This document shows, one piece after another, positions 18,457 to 27,185 of a DNA stretch of 64,000 nucleotides. The notes beneath the pieces are model-generated. The model was not told where the DNA came from and did not search any database. It worked only from the letters and a program-made list of their open reading frames with translations. The DNA is from Shewanella kaireitica (GTDB taxonomy: Bacteria > Pseudomonadota > Gammaproteobacteria > Enterobacterales > Shewanellaceae): assembly GCF_023284045.1 (NCBI RefSeq), contig NZ_JAKIKQ010000012.1, positions 91,996 to 155,995 of the forward strand. Direction: 5' to 3'. The first letter of the stretch is position 1, and each line of letters begins with the position of its first letter. The position numbers and the translations under genes were made by a program.

Positions 18457-18860
18457 GCAAGCAAAATCCAGTCAGAAATCATGATGTAATGTGCCAAGAA
18501 TACGCCATGGTAGATGGGCTTCAAACGGTTGCTGAGGCAATAGAGCAAGCGGTATCGCATAAGGTCAATGTATTGTTCGTTAACAAACGTGATGACGATG
18601 ATGAGTACGGCATGGTGCTCATGAGTGATATAGCTAAAAAAGTACTGGCAAAAGATAAAGCGCCAGAACGAGTCAATATCTATGAGATTATGGTAAAGCC
18701 AGTACTAGCGGTTAATGGCAACATGGATGTGAGGTATTGCGCCCGTTTGTTTGACCGTTTTGGGATCACGAAAGCGCCGGTGGTTGAGCAAGGTAAAATT
18801 GTTGGATTAGTCAGTTATCACGATATTGTGCTTAAGGGCATGATCAATAAAGTCGGGTAG
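18453..18860 (+). CDS. CBS-domain protein of the DUF1538 operon
   Basis: Encodes 135 residues consisting of a tandem CBS pair. The first covers about residues 10-65 and contains GMVLMSDIAKKVL, a typical CBS end motif. The second covers about residues 75-132 with GITKAPVVEQGKIVGLVSYHDIV. CBS pairs usually sense adenine nucleotides. The ATGA overlap with the PII-like gene shows tight coupling. It is not fused to a membrane protein, so it would act as a separate cytosolic regulator. A hairpin at 18868-18895 follows. Confidence 0.85.
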   Translation: MSKQNPVRNHDVMCQEYAMVDGLQTVAEAIEQAVSHKVNVLFVNKRDDDDEYGMVLMSDIAKKVLAKDKAPERVNIYEIMVKPVLAVNGNMDVRYCARLFDRFGITKAPVVEQGKIVGLVSYHDIVLKGMINKVG

Positions 18861-18867
18861 AAGAAGT

Positions 18868-18895
18868 CACAGAGTGCAGTACGCTGTGCTCTGTG
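18868..18895 (+). terminator. Hairpin after the DUF1538 operon
   Basis: Arms CACAGAGTGCAG and CTGTGCTCTGTG pair over 12 positions (two G-U) around a TACG loop, eight bases after the CBS stop. The following T-run is poor (TTGCGTTT), so termination may be weak. Confidence 0.5.
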
Positions 18896-19068
18896 TTGCG
18901 TTTCACTGAAAATGAGTAAAAAACTGTCGATAACGTTCCCATGCTTGCATCTCTATTCAATTAATGACATTTCTTGTTAAAATACTTATCGTTAAGCAAT
19001 AGTTTAGTGCTTTATCACTTTTAGAATATGCCGTCCGTTAATGGGGCATTACACTCATATGGACGATA

Positions 19069-19599
19069 TTGATTGTGGCAGATTTATTCATTCCCCAAAA
19101 CTTTGAGGTGCCGACAACATTTGATTGCCAGTATTTCCACTTTAGAGTGCTCGAAGATACAATTTCAGCGTTAGATTACGAAGCAGTAATGTCCAGTCAC
19201 TTGAGCCTGCAAGGCATGTTTGGAACGCGATATATGTGGCCTAAAAGTGATATGACATTTGAACAAAATACTGAAAGTTTACGTATTCATAAACAAGAGT
19301 TTGAATCACGCGTTGCATTTGCTTACTCAGTATTTAACAGTGCAAAAAATAGGTGTTTAGGCTCCATTTATATCGATCCAAGTCAATTACCTCAATATGA
19401 TTGTGTTGTATATTTCTGGATCAGAGACGATAGTCTTGAGCTGGAATCAACACTGTACCAAGCAGTCTTAAACTGGCTACAAAAACAGTGGCCTTTTTCG
19501 AAAATTGTATTCCCTGGTCGGTCACTTTCTTTGGCATCATGGGAAAAAGAGCTCATCTTTGCAAATAATTTAAATCGAAAAGTGCCTTATGGAGCCTGA
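19069..19599 (+). CDS. GNAT-like hypothetical protein with non-ATG start
   Basis: Encodes 176 residues. There is no in-frame ATG near the start: the frame opens after a TAA at 19039, and the only candidates are TTG at 19069 or GTG at 19075. The middle (SRVAFAYSVFNSAKNRCLGS, then IYIDPS and VVYFWIRDD) resembles the central strands of GNAT acetyltransferases, but a clear acetyl-CoA loop is missing, so the assignment is tentative. It overlaps the next gene by 11 bases, suggesting a two-gene unit. Confidence 0.5.
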   Translation: MIVADLFIPQNFEVPTTFDCQYFHFRVLEDTISALDYEAVMSSHLSLQGMFGTRYMWPKSDMTFEQNTESLRIHKQEFESRVAFAYSVFNSAKNRCLGSIYIDPSQLPQYDCVVYFWIRDDSLELESTLYQAVLNWLQKQWPFSKIVFPGRSLSLASWEKELIFANNLNRKVPYGA

Positions 19600-19993
19600 T
19601 TATAAGCAATGTACGCTAGCTGAATTATATGATGTTGAAGAAAATATCAATAAGCAGCGTTATCCGCAGCGATATAATGCGTTAATGCAGGAGATAGCGT
19701 ACAGAAAGCAAAACCCTGACGCCGAACCTAAGCCAGAACCTATTAATGTCAATGAAGAGAGCCAGGTTGAATGGATGATTATGTTTCTATTCTTTATGGT
19801 TATTGTTTATTCATCATTTGTGCTAATTGATGCTTACTCGACGGGAGTTATTCGCGGTAAACACAGCCATATCTACCATATAGATACGAGCCCGCAAGAC
19901 TACTATAGGACTCTCTCCATCTATGCGTTTGCGGCTGTTGGACCTTTCCTTATTATTGTTAAGCTACTTATCAAAAAGTTGTTTAACAAGTAG
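19589..19993 (+). CDS. Two-helix membrane protein, unknown function
   Basis: Encodes 134 residues. The N-terminal 60 residues are soluble and contain a CTLAELYDVEENINKQRYPQ motif that recurs at the start of many small bacterial membrane proteins. Two transmembrane segments follow (about residues 62-82 and 112-130), linked by a short loop containing HSHIYHID. It overlaps the upstream gene. I do not recognise a function. No terminator is obvious after it. Confidence 0.55.
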   Translation: MEPDYKQCTLAELYDVEENINKQRYPQRYNALMQEIAYRKQNPDAEPKPEPINVNEESQVEWMIMFLFFMVIVYSSFVLIDAYSTGVIRGKHSHIYHIDTSPQDYYRTLSIYAFAAVGPFLIIVKLLIKKLFNK

Positions 19994-20148
19994 TTACTAT
20001 TTATTAGAGAGTATTCAAGCTGTTGAGGTTTAGCGACTTTTGTTTGCGGTGACAGCTTTTGTACATGAAAAGAGTGCAGAGTTACTGTCAGCTTTTTAGA
20101 TTTTTGAATAGACAGTTGGTTTCTTGACTCCAACTATAGAGCGTTATT

Positions 20149-20793
20149 ATGAAAAATAAACATTGGTCTAAATATCAACTGCTGAATGAAGTGGTTAGCA
20201 ATAAAAATATTACCATCAAGGGCAGTTACAGTTACTACAGCGATTGCTGGGATAATGGCTTTGAGAATTCAGTGGTACGTTATCTACATGGCGATGAAGT
20301 GAGCCGTCAGTGGGAGCCTCGATGGCATATCGACAAGCTATCAATCGGTAATTATGTGTGTATAGGCGCTGAAGTCATCATCTTAATGGGAGGTAACCAT
20401 ACCCATAGAGCTGACTGGTTCTGCCTTTACCCCTTTATGGATTTTATTGATGAGGCTTATGTAGGTAAGGGGGATACTCATATCCATGATGGCTGCTGGC
20501 TCGGTATGCGAGCGATGATAATGCCAGGAGTGACTATCGGTGAAGGGGCTATTATTGCCGCAAACAGTGTGGTGACAAAAGATGTCGCCCCCTACAGTGT
20601 TGTTGCTGGCAGCCCTGCAAAGCTAGTTAAGTATCGCTTTGAAGAAAGTACCATCTCTGAGCTGTTAGCTTTGAAGATCTATGATTGGTCAGAGGATAAG
20701 TTTAATGCGCTAAAGCGCTATCTTTGTAGTTCAGATCTTTCTGACCTAAAAAGCGCAGTGCGAGCTTATGATGAAGCTGAAGTGACGACTTAA
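20149..20793 (+). CDS. CatB-related (xenobiotic-type) O-acetyltransferase
   Basis: Encodes 214 residues of the left-handed beta-helix hexapeptide-repeat family of Vat and CatB acetyltransferases. Typical parts are the SYYSDCWDNGFENSVVRYL opening and NYVCIGAEVIILMGGNHTHR, whose His is the expected catalytic base. Also visible are WLGMRAMIMPGVTIGEGAII hexapeptide turns and VVAGSPAKLVKYRF. Acetyl-CoA is the donor. Many chromosomal members are not resistance enzymes, so the acceptor is unknown. The gene stands alone and ends at a bidirectional terminator. Confidence 0.85.
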   Translation: MKNKHWSKYQLLNEVVSNKNITIKGSYSYYSDCWDNGFENSVVRYLHGDEVSRQWEPRWHIDKLSIGNYVCIGAEVIILMGGNHTHRADWFCLYPFMDFIDEAYVGKGDTHIHDGCWLGMRAMIMPGVTIGEGAIIAANSVVTKDVAPYSVVAGSPAKLVKYRFEESTISELLALKIYDWSEDKFNALKRYLCSSDLSDLKSAVRAYDEAEVTT

Positions 20794-20841
20794 GGCCGAA
20801 TACCAGCCTATATAAAGGTTTGATCGCAAGAGTCTAGCAAT

Positions 20842-20870
20842 AAAAAAGGTAGCTCATAGGCTACCTTTTT
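20842..20870. terminator. Bidirectional intrinsic terminator
   Basis: A stem AGGTAGC / GCTACCT with a six-base loop is flanked by six A on the left and five T on the right, between convergent genes. Confidence 0.85.
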
Positions 20871-20896
20871 AGTGGCAATGACTAAATGCTCTGCGT

Positions 20897-21253
20897 TTAA
20901 GCAAACTTCTTATCTAAAAAACCGATGATTTCAGATGATTCATACATCCAAGTCGCTTGACCTGCATCTTCAATTTTTAAACAAGGAACTTGTAGCTTAC
21001 CACCTTCAGTCAGAAGAGTATTTTTATGGGGTTCTTGCTTTGCATCAAGAGTCACAATGTTGAGCCCTTGGCGACGTAATGAGCGGCGTACCTTTACACA
21101 AAACGGACAAGCTTTGTATTCATAGATGGTCATATTTTTAGTGGCATCATCTATCTTTTGCTGTTCAGCGATAGGACGCTTTAGCTTTTTCGGCGCAAAA
21201 ATAAAGTTTAAAAACAAAATGATCCGACCTAGTACCCAACGAATAACAAACAT
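20897..21253 (-). CDS. Membrane-anchored glutaredoxin-like protein
   Basis: Encodes 118 residues. A hydrophobic N-terminal stretch (residues 1-20) probably anchors it. A thioredoxin-fold glutaredoxin domain follows, with the redox motif CPFC near residue 54, the cis-Pro context LQVPCLKI and the end segment ESSEIIGFL. The CPFC dithiol motif suggests glutathione-linked disulfide exchange. If the N-terminus is a membrane anchor, its sidedness cannot be told from sequence. No partner gene is adjacent. Confidence 0.78.
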   Translation of the reverse strand: MFVIRWVLGRIILFLNFIFAPKKLKRPIAEQQKIDDATKNMTIYEYKACPFCVKVRRSLRRQGLNIVTLDAKQEPHKNTLLTEGGKLQVPCLKIEDAGQATWMYESSEIIGFLDKKFA

Positions 21254-21332
21254 TTACTACCCTTAATGTATTTTGATTCGCGAAGATTTTACCCTATGCA
21301 TTGCGGCGTTAACAGCTTTGATTAGAAATCGT

Positions 21333-21974
21333 TTACTTAGCGGGATTTTTATACAGAGTTGGAGTGCCGTAGAGTAACAACTCTTTACCCATTTGCAGCA
21401 CAGCGTCATTGTCGGAACACAAATAGCAGGGACTTTTTAGCTCACTTAGTTGCTGCTTAAAATGAATTTGATTTAACTGTTGCTGTGTAACATGGGGCAC
21501 AAATAGAAAATGGACGAGATTGACAGCGCTCAGCGTTGATTCCTCATCTGTTATCTCGTCGCCACAAAGTGTTGCACTGGCTATGGATGGGGTCAATAAC
21601 ATTGCCCCAGCGCTGACACCAACGATGGCGCCGCCATTTTCTACAAAGGCTTGTAATAAGGCAATGAGCTTACGCTGTTTTACTGCTTGTAAAAATCGCT
21701 GGGTATCTCCACCTGACAAGTGAATAACATCACAGTTTAATAGCGCATTAAGAGCCTCATGGCTAAAGCCTGATTCAAGCTCTAAATAAACACTCATCTG
21801 TGCATTGAGAGACTGATAAAGCTGCTGAGTTTGCACAAAGTAATCACGATTAGGATCCGGTTGAGAGGCGATGTAACCGACGTTAGGCTTTTCTTTGGTA
21901 ACCGCTGTCAGTAAAGCGCTGATAGCGCGCATTGCATTAGGTGTTGTGGGTTGGCTTATAAAAGCTAAGTTCAT
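21333..21974 (-). CDS. Peptidase E-like (S51) family protein
   Basis: Encodes 213 residues of the class I glutamine amidotransferase-like superfamily, S51 branch. The nucleophile elbow GVSAGAMLL near residue 119 contains the catalytic Ser. CDVIHLSGGDTQRFL is the upstream glycine-rich strand-turn, and LFVPHVTQQQ supplies a His. PepE cleaves Asp-X dipeptides, but paralogues such as cyanophycinase differ, so the substrate is not certain. It is monocistronic. Confidence 0.72.
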   Translation of the reverse strand: MNLAFISQPTTPNAMRAISALLTAVTKEKPNVGYIASQPDPNRDYFVQTQQLYQSLNAQMSVYLELESGFSHEALNALLNCDVIHLSGGDTQRFLQAVKQRKLIALLQAFVENGGAIVGVSAGAMLLTPSIASATLCGDEITDEESTLSAVNLVHFLFVPHVTQQQLNQIHFKQQLSELKSPCYLCSDNDAVLQMGKELLLYGTPTLYKNPAK

Positions 21975-22095
21975 CGCTATTCCATTAAAAGTATTGTCCT
22001 TGGCTTTAAATACTACCTTTGAGAGCTGAGCAAATAAACAATAGTACGCTGAAATTTATGATTATTTTATAACCTTTAAATGAACTATATTGGTA

Positions 22096-22126
22096 TAAAA
22101 TAAAAAGGCACCTTACTAGATGCCTT
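22096..22126 (-). terminator. Intrinsic terminator of the DUF748 gene
   Basis: Stem AAGGCA / TGCCTT with a ten-base loop. The A-rich left side (ATAAAATAAAA) gives a U-rich tail on the minus strand. It lies about 65 bases beyond the DUF748 stop. Confidence 0.65.
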
Positions 22127-22191
22127 AGGTGTACGACTCAATCCGTTGTTACTCGTTGGCGAACATGGGTGTTAGCTTGTTGCAAACGGTT

Positions 22192-25100
22192 TTAATTGGC
22201 GGTCAACGTCAGTAATGCCTGACTGGCGCCTGTATTTAAATCAACTCGGCTATCGAGTAAAAATACTCTTTCTGGTGCGACGGTTTTACTATCGGCTAAG
22301 AAGGTCTTCACTGCGCTAGCTCGTTGTTGGGCTAAATTCCCTAGCGCATCATCAGAGATCCGTTGCGCGCTTAGGCTAAAGTTATACAGCGCAATGTGCC
22401 AACGGGTAGTCAACTCTTCATCTGTTAGGGCTCTATCACCTTGGTGTTCGGCTTCAATTGTGGTTTTAACATCAACTGCAGGGCTGGCGAGTTCAGTTTC
22501 ATACAGTAACTTTAACGCATCCGATAGCGCACCTGTAGTTGGGTATGTGCTGGCACTTAAATCGGTTGGCAGTTGCTCGATTTCAAGTTGAGCAAGCTGC
22601 GCTAATTTCTGGCTCAGTTGTACTTCAGATAACGCGCGGTTGTCGTCGGCAACATTGACCGCGCCCTCAACATTGAGTTTAAGCATAGGTCGATCAGCTA
22701 AGCCTTTAGCGAGTTGGCCTAAAGTTTCTTTAGCTTTGTCATTTAGCTCACCACTGCCGGCGTCGAAGTTAACTTTATCAAGTTCATCATCGTCAGCGCC
22801 TAACAAACCTGCCAATAGCGAGAACGGCGCCGTTACGGCTTTGGTGATGACATTGGTAAAGGCGGTCATCACAATACTACCAAAACTAAAGTTAGGCTCA
22901 TCTAAGTCGCCTGAAACCTGCAGGCCTAAATCAATCACTCCATGTCTATCTTGTAATAGGGCAATTGCTAACGTCACTGGCAGTGTGGTAGCTAAGCTGC
23001 TGTCACTGGGCTTGCCCAGTTCGAGTTGATCAACCACTAAGTGGTTGTCACCGACCAATTGATTATTCTCAAGGCGGTAGTTTAAATCTAGCGACAGTTG
23101 ACCTTTATCGATGTAGTAACCCGCATAAGTCCCTGAGTATGGGTTTACCGAGGTGAGTTCGACATGTTTAAACCCAAGAGCTAAATCTAAAAACGGTTGC
23201 TCCAGTAATGGGTTAATATCACCTTTTAATGTTACTGGTGCGTAGCGATCAATCTTACCTTTGATGTCTACTGATGCCGCTTGTTGACTCGATGACGAAA
23301 GTTTAGTGATTTGACCGTTAAGCTGCTCAATGCTGGCTGCAAAGTTAGGGGTTAATGAGTTATCGGCGAAGAAGGTTGATCCATCGTTAATGCTGATCTT
23401 GTTTATGCTAATCGCCATCGCATTGGCGGCTACTTGATTGCTGTCATCGGTGCTTGGTTTGGCGACTTTTACGCTCGTTGCAGTTTGTGCGTTTTGCTCA
23501 GTCGTTTGGCTTAACTCTGAGGTTGCAGGGGTTACCACGAGCTCGCCAAAGTTGGTGCTTTTATCTTCAGCTATAATGATACGACCGTAAGGCTGTTCTA
23601 GCATTATATGGTCTATTTCAACGCTATTGGCGGCTTTATCGAAACCAAAGGCATTAATATCGACATTTTTCCATTTTAATAATGTCTTCTTTTGCACTGT
23701 GTCTTTTACAAGCAAATCGCTAATATTCAACGCGCCATTATAGCTAAGTTGATCTGCCTCGTTGTTGAGTTCTAAACTGCCTTTGCTTGACAATAACCCC
23801 TGCTTTAAATCGATATTGATGTATGGGCTAAGGTAATCTTGGAATTGGTTTAAACCAAGATTTGATAGCTGTATTTGGCTCAGCACATTTTGCTGTTTAA
23901 TATCAATGCTGCCATCTGCAGAGAATGACCCTTGCTGATTGATATTGAGCGACAGTTGGTAATTGATGGGGCTGGATAGATCGGCATTGATTTTACCTGT
24001 GTGTAATTTAAGGTCACTTATCTGCCAAAGAGTTCCTTGGGTGAGAATTTTTTCAGTTAGGTTCACTTGGTAGTTTTCGATGTCGACAGCGTTTAATACC
24101 GCGCTCCAAGGTAAGCTCTGTGCCTCCTTATCAGCTTTAGCAATAACGTCGTTTTGTTGTTGCTTAGGTTCGGGAGTCGCCGCCAATTTGGGCTCAAATA
24201 GCTTTTCGAGGTTACTGCCTTTTTGATTGAGGGTCGTGTTGACAACTAAGCCCTGAGATCGGATTTTAGCGGCGCTAACGGATTGCTGATGCAGATCAAA
24301 CTCAATCCCTTCAATAGCAAAGATAGGTAAGCTGGCAACCGTCGTCTTGTCATCTATCAGCGTAAGATCTTCGAACTTGATTAAGCCTTCATTGCTGGTG
24401 ACTTGAAAATGGTCACTCATCTCTTCTAGGCGATACTGGCTGTCGACACTTAATCTGCCAGAGGCTAAATTGGCAATAAATTGCTTATCAACAAAGGACC
24501 AAAACTGTGGCAGTTGAATATCGGTCAATTGAATATCACCCACAATAGAAAGCGGTTCGAGTTGCACAACACCTTGAGTGGCAATCTCTCCACCATTATT
24601 ACCCACAAGATGGATAGCATAGTGGTTGCTTTGCACTCCCTGTTTGCTTTGCATCGACACTGATAACGCATTTTGTGAGTCAAACGACTTAATATTCAGG
24701 TTTACTTGGGGGTAGCGTAACTTGCCTTCGGTGATGTTATCGATAAAGCTAAGATCTGCATCAACAATCGCCAAATTCTCAACCATAAAGTGAGGCAGGC
24801 CAGTTGCAGACTCTGGTGCTTCCTCTGGCTGGCTGCTATTTTTTGCCAGAGTGTCTAATATATCGCTAAAATTGAAAGTTAATGAGTCATCGGTTTTGAG
24901 TCTCTCAACATTCAGTGTAGGGTTCAACAATGTCACATCAGCAATACTAAAAGCGGTATTAAAAATAGAGTGCCAAAAGCGGTATTCAAAAGTAAGTTGT
25001 TCAAATCCAACAAATTCGTCGCTGTTTAGGGTAGTCTTACTTTCCTGAATTTGAAATTGGTCAATAGCCACTTCTAAGGTAAAGGGGTTGATTCGAACAT

Positions 25101-25299
25101 CGTTCAAGATCACAGGGCGTTGCAACATACTCGATAGTTGTTGTGGTACTTGTTTAACTGCAATGTAGGGGATTAGCAATCCTAAGATTGCGGTAAACAC
25201 AAGGTACAGTATGGCAGCGAACGTGAGTAGACGCAGGTAGCGAGGTAGTTGGCGAAATTTATCTCTAAATTCAACAAGTGATTTTGGGACGATAGTCAT
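22192..25299 (-). CDS. DUF748 (AsmA-like) envelope protein
   Basis: Encodes 1035 residues. One N-terminal transmembrane helix (about residues 20-42) is followed by a very long region of amphipathic beta-strands, as in AsmA/YdbH-type proteins. Conserved DUF748 pieces include NPFTLEVAIDQFQIQE near the start and YSGTYAGYYIDKGQLSLDL near residue 715. A C-terminal segment of about 150 residues with LNVEGAVNVADDN and ALGNLAQQRASAVKTFL recalls OmpA-like ends. It should sit in the inner membrane with its bulk in the periplasm. Relatives act in lipid transport or outer-membrane homeostasis, but no direct evidence is present here. Confidence 0.82.
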   Translation of the reverse strand: MTIVPKSLVEFRDKFRQLPRYLRLLTFAAILYLVFTAILGLLIPYIAVKQVPQQLSSMLQRPVILNDVRINPFTLEVAIDQFQIQESKTTLNSDEFVGFEQLTFEYRFWHSIFNTAFSIADVTLLNPTLNVERLKTDDSLTFNFSDILDTLAKNSSQPEEAPESATGLPHFMVENLAIVDADLSFIDNITEGKLRYPQVNLNIKSFDSQNALSVSMQSKQGVQSNHYAIHLVGNNGGEIATQGVVQLEPLSIVGDIQLTDIQLPQFWSFVDKQFIANLASGRLSVDSQYRLEEMSDHFQVTSNEGLIKFEDLTLIDDKTTVASLPIFAIEGIEFDLHQQSVSAAKIRSQGLVVNTTLNQKGSNLEKLFEPKLAATPEPKQQQNDVIAKADKEAQSLPWSAVLNAVDIENYQVNLTEKILTQGTLWQISDLKLHTGKINADLSSPINYQLSLNINQQGSFSADGSIDIKQQNVLSQIQLSNLGLNQFQDYLSPYINIDLKQGLLSSKGSLELNNEADQLSYNGALNISDLLVKDTVQKKTLLKWKNVDINAFGFDKAANSVEIDHIMLEQPYGRIIIAEDKSTNFGELVVTPATSELSQTTEQNAQTATSVKVAKPSTDDSNQVAANAMAISINKISINDGSTFFADNSLTPNFAASIEQLNGQITKLSSSSQQAASVDIKGKIDRYAPVTLKGDINPLLEQPFLDLALGFKHVELTSVNPYSGTYAGYYIDKGQLSLDLNYRLENNQLVGDNHLVVDQLELGKPSDSSLATTLPVTLAIALLQDRHGVIDLGLQVSGDLDEPNFSFGSIVMTAFTNVITKAVTAPFSLLAGLLGADDDELDKVNFDAGSGELNDKAKETLGQLAKGLADRPMLKLNVEGAVNVADDNRALSEVQLSQKLAQLAQLEIEQLPTDLSASTYPTTGALSDALKLLYETELASPAVDVKTTIEAEHQGDRALTDEELTTRWHIALYNFSLSAQRISDDALGNLAQQRASAVKTFLADSKTVAPERVFLLDSRVDLNTGASQALLTLTAN

Positions 25300-25389
25300 A
25301 CAGACCTTACTTCTTCTTTAATGAATGAGTACTTCATTTTTGCTAGCCCGTAACCCAAGGGGTAGAAACCTTTGGCGGTTACAAAAGCG

Positions 25390-25417
25390 TTACAAAGCAA
25401 AAATAGACTCCTATAAT
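25390..25417 (+). promoter_or_regulatory. Candidate sigma-70 promoter for the ferredoxin-reductase gene
   Basis: TTACAA, a 16-base spacer and TATAAT lie about 75 bases upstream of the start codon at 25493. The -10 box is perfect and the -35 box is moderate. Confidence 0.5.
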
Positions 25418-25492
25418 TTTAGCTACATTATTATAGAAATGCGCTTGAGATCATATTATTTTTTGTTATTAATTGAGAAACAACGTTAGCCC

Positions 25493-26488
25493 ATGACAAC
25501 TTTCTTTTTAGATGGCCAAGCTTTTGATTCCGATGAAAATGAATCGGTACTTGAGACCCTTATTCGCAGCGGCAATTCACTCAATTACTCTTGTATGAAA
25601 GGAGCCTGTAAAACCTGTTTACTGCAACATGTTGGCGGGGAGCTGTCCACGGGTTCCCAGCGAGGCTTAAGTGCTCGCCTTAAGGCGAACCATTATCTGT
25701 GCGCATGCCAGTGTATCCCTGCTGAAGGACTTAAGCTGAAAACGGTGCTTGAGCAAGACCTGTTTGTGTCTGCTCAATTAATAGAGCGTATATTCATGAC
25801 TGACAACATGATGAAAATCGTGGTGAAAGTTTCTGAAAATCTCAATTGTCTTGCGGGGCAATATATCAACCTTAGACGCTATGACGGTCTGACCCGCAGT
25901 TATGCCATCGCTAAAGTCGATGGCAATGTCATTGAGCTGCATATTACTCGGAAGTACAACGGCCAATTTAGTGGTTGGTTATTTAATACTGCCAGCAACG
26001 GTGAACAACTGCTCATTCAAGGGCCCTTAGGGCAATGTGTTTATAAGGCCGAGTATCAACAAGACAAGTTGATTTTGATTGGTCATGGAGCAGGCATTGG
26101 GGCTGCGATGGGCATTGTTGAACAGGCGTTAGCGATGTCACATCAAGCCGAGATATACCTTTATCACGGTGCCCGAACAGTTGAAGAACTATATCTACAA
26201 AAGCAATGTTTGTCGTTAATGCTAGCCCATAAAAACGTCTACTATCGGGCTTGTATTACCGCAGCGGCTAAAGTTGATTTAACGGGTTTACGTTGCCAAC
26301 AAATTCAACCCTTTGAGCTTGCAGCGAGTGAGCATCCAATCACTCGGCATAATAGAGTGTTTCTTTGCGGTGAACCTGAAGCGGTTGTTAAAGCTCAGCA
26401 ACAAGCATTTTTGGATGGTTTTGAGTATGCCAAAATTCATGTATTGCCATTTGAATATAAAGATCTTCGTTCAGTGAAAAGAGGCTAA
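25493..26488 (+). CDS. 2Fe-2S ferredoxin / FAD-NAD(P)H reductase fusion
   Basis: Encodes 331 residues. The N-terminal 90 form a plant-type 2Fe-2S ferredoxin domain with ligands in YSCMKGACKTCLLQ (C-x4-C-x2-C) and a last Cys in the CACQC region. An FAD domain (TRSYAIAK, the RxYS/T flavin motif) and an NAD(P)-binding domain (LIGHGAGIGAAMGI) follow. The layout matches electron-transfer subunits of oxygenases and CDP-6-deoxyglucoseen-reductase-like proteins. No oxygenase gene lies nearby, so the electron acceptor is unknown. The C-terminus has FLCGEPEAVVKAQ, typical of the family. Confidence 0.85.
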   Translation: MTTFFLDGQAFDSDENESVLETLIRSGNSLNYSCMKGACKTCLLQHVGGELSTGSQRGLSARLKANHYLCACQCIPAEGLKLKTVLEQDLFVSAQLIERIFMTDNMMKIVVKVSENLNCLAGQYINLRRYDGLTRSYAIAKVDGNVIELHITRKYNGQFSGWLFNTASNGEQLLIQGPLGQCVYKAEYQQDKLILIGHGAGIGAAMGIVEQALAMSHQAEIYLYHGARTVEELYLQKQCLSLMLAHKNVYYRACITAAAKVDLTGLRCQQIQPFELAASEHPITRHNRVFLCGEPEAVVKAQQQAFLDGFEYAKIHVLPFEYKDLRSVKRG

Positions 26489-26495
26489 CCACACC

Positions 26496-26876
26496 CTAGA
26501 GAGTTAAGTAACTAATTGCTGCGATAATCGCTCCCTGAGGGTCTTTTAACCAGCAGAAACGACCAATGCCAATGATATCTTCTGGACCAAATAGAATGGT
26601 TGCACCTAGCTCATGAGCCTTTTCGGCAATAGCATCAACGTTTTCTACCGTGATGTATCCAGTCCAATTACTAGGCATGGCTGGCGCCGGACTTTGTGCA
26701 ATACCACCAATATCGACGCCGTCGTTAATAATAATATGGTAGGGCGCGTGGGCTACAACAATGGTTTTGAATTTCCAGCCAAATACTTGGCTGTAAAAGG
26801 CCATGGCTTCTTTACTACTGCTAGCGGTTAACTCATGCCAGCTTAATGAGCCTGAATTGGCAGAGGTGGGTTTCAT
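26496..26876 (-). CDS. VOC family protein (glyoxalase-like)
   Basis: Encodes 126 residues of one vicinal-oxygen-chelate domain made of two beta-alpha-beta-beta-beta units. It reads LSWHELTASSSKEAMAFYSQ at the N-terminus and VENVDAIAEKAHELGA with DPQGAIIAAISY at the end. This subtype resembles the 27-kDa-antigen/CFP30B half-domains. The substrate is unknown. It is convergent with the reductase gene, with only seven bases between stops and no terminator visible. Confidence 0.8.
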   Translation of the reverse strand: MKPTSANSGSLSWHELTASSSKEAMAFYSQVFGWKFKTIVVAHAPYHIIINDGVDIGGIAQSPAPAMPSNWTGYITVENVDAIAEKAHELGATILFGPEDIIGIGRFCWLKDPQGAIIAAISYLTL

Positions 26877-27185
26877 TGGGTTTCCTTACTAGGAACTGCT
26901 CAAACAAGTGTAGCTTCTAACCTAGCGCTAAGAGTTAATATTGAGCAGTATTTGATTCACCAAGAGGTCCTATATAGCTTAAAGTGTTGAAGTCGTTCGG
27001 CATGTTTGAGCTGCAGTTATTGAATTTTTTAACTATTAAATTGATAAAGAGATCTAGCTAGAGAAAGGTATTTTCCCATTGTTATCCCTGTGGCAGATTT
27101 GGCGGTAATAACATAATTATATTGCCTAGTGAGTTTGCCTGGAGGTAACATAGCCCGTTTTCGATCATGCTTACGGGGAATTAGC
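26877..27185. other. Intergenic region before the DUF445 gene
   Basis: 309 bases between divergent genes. It contains an in-frame GTG at 27129 that could extend the DUF445 protein by 19 residues. No other hairpin, repeat or operator could be supported. Confidence 0.4.

Noticed and set aside
20149..20793. Acquired antibiotic-resistance gene (chloramphenicol or streptogramin acetyltransferase)
   Set aside because: CatB-like folds are common chromosomal enzymes; there are no mobile-element signs or composition change around it.
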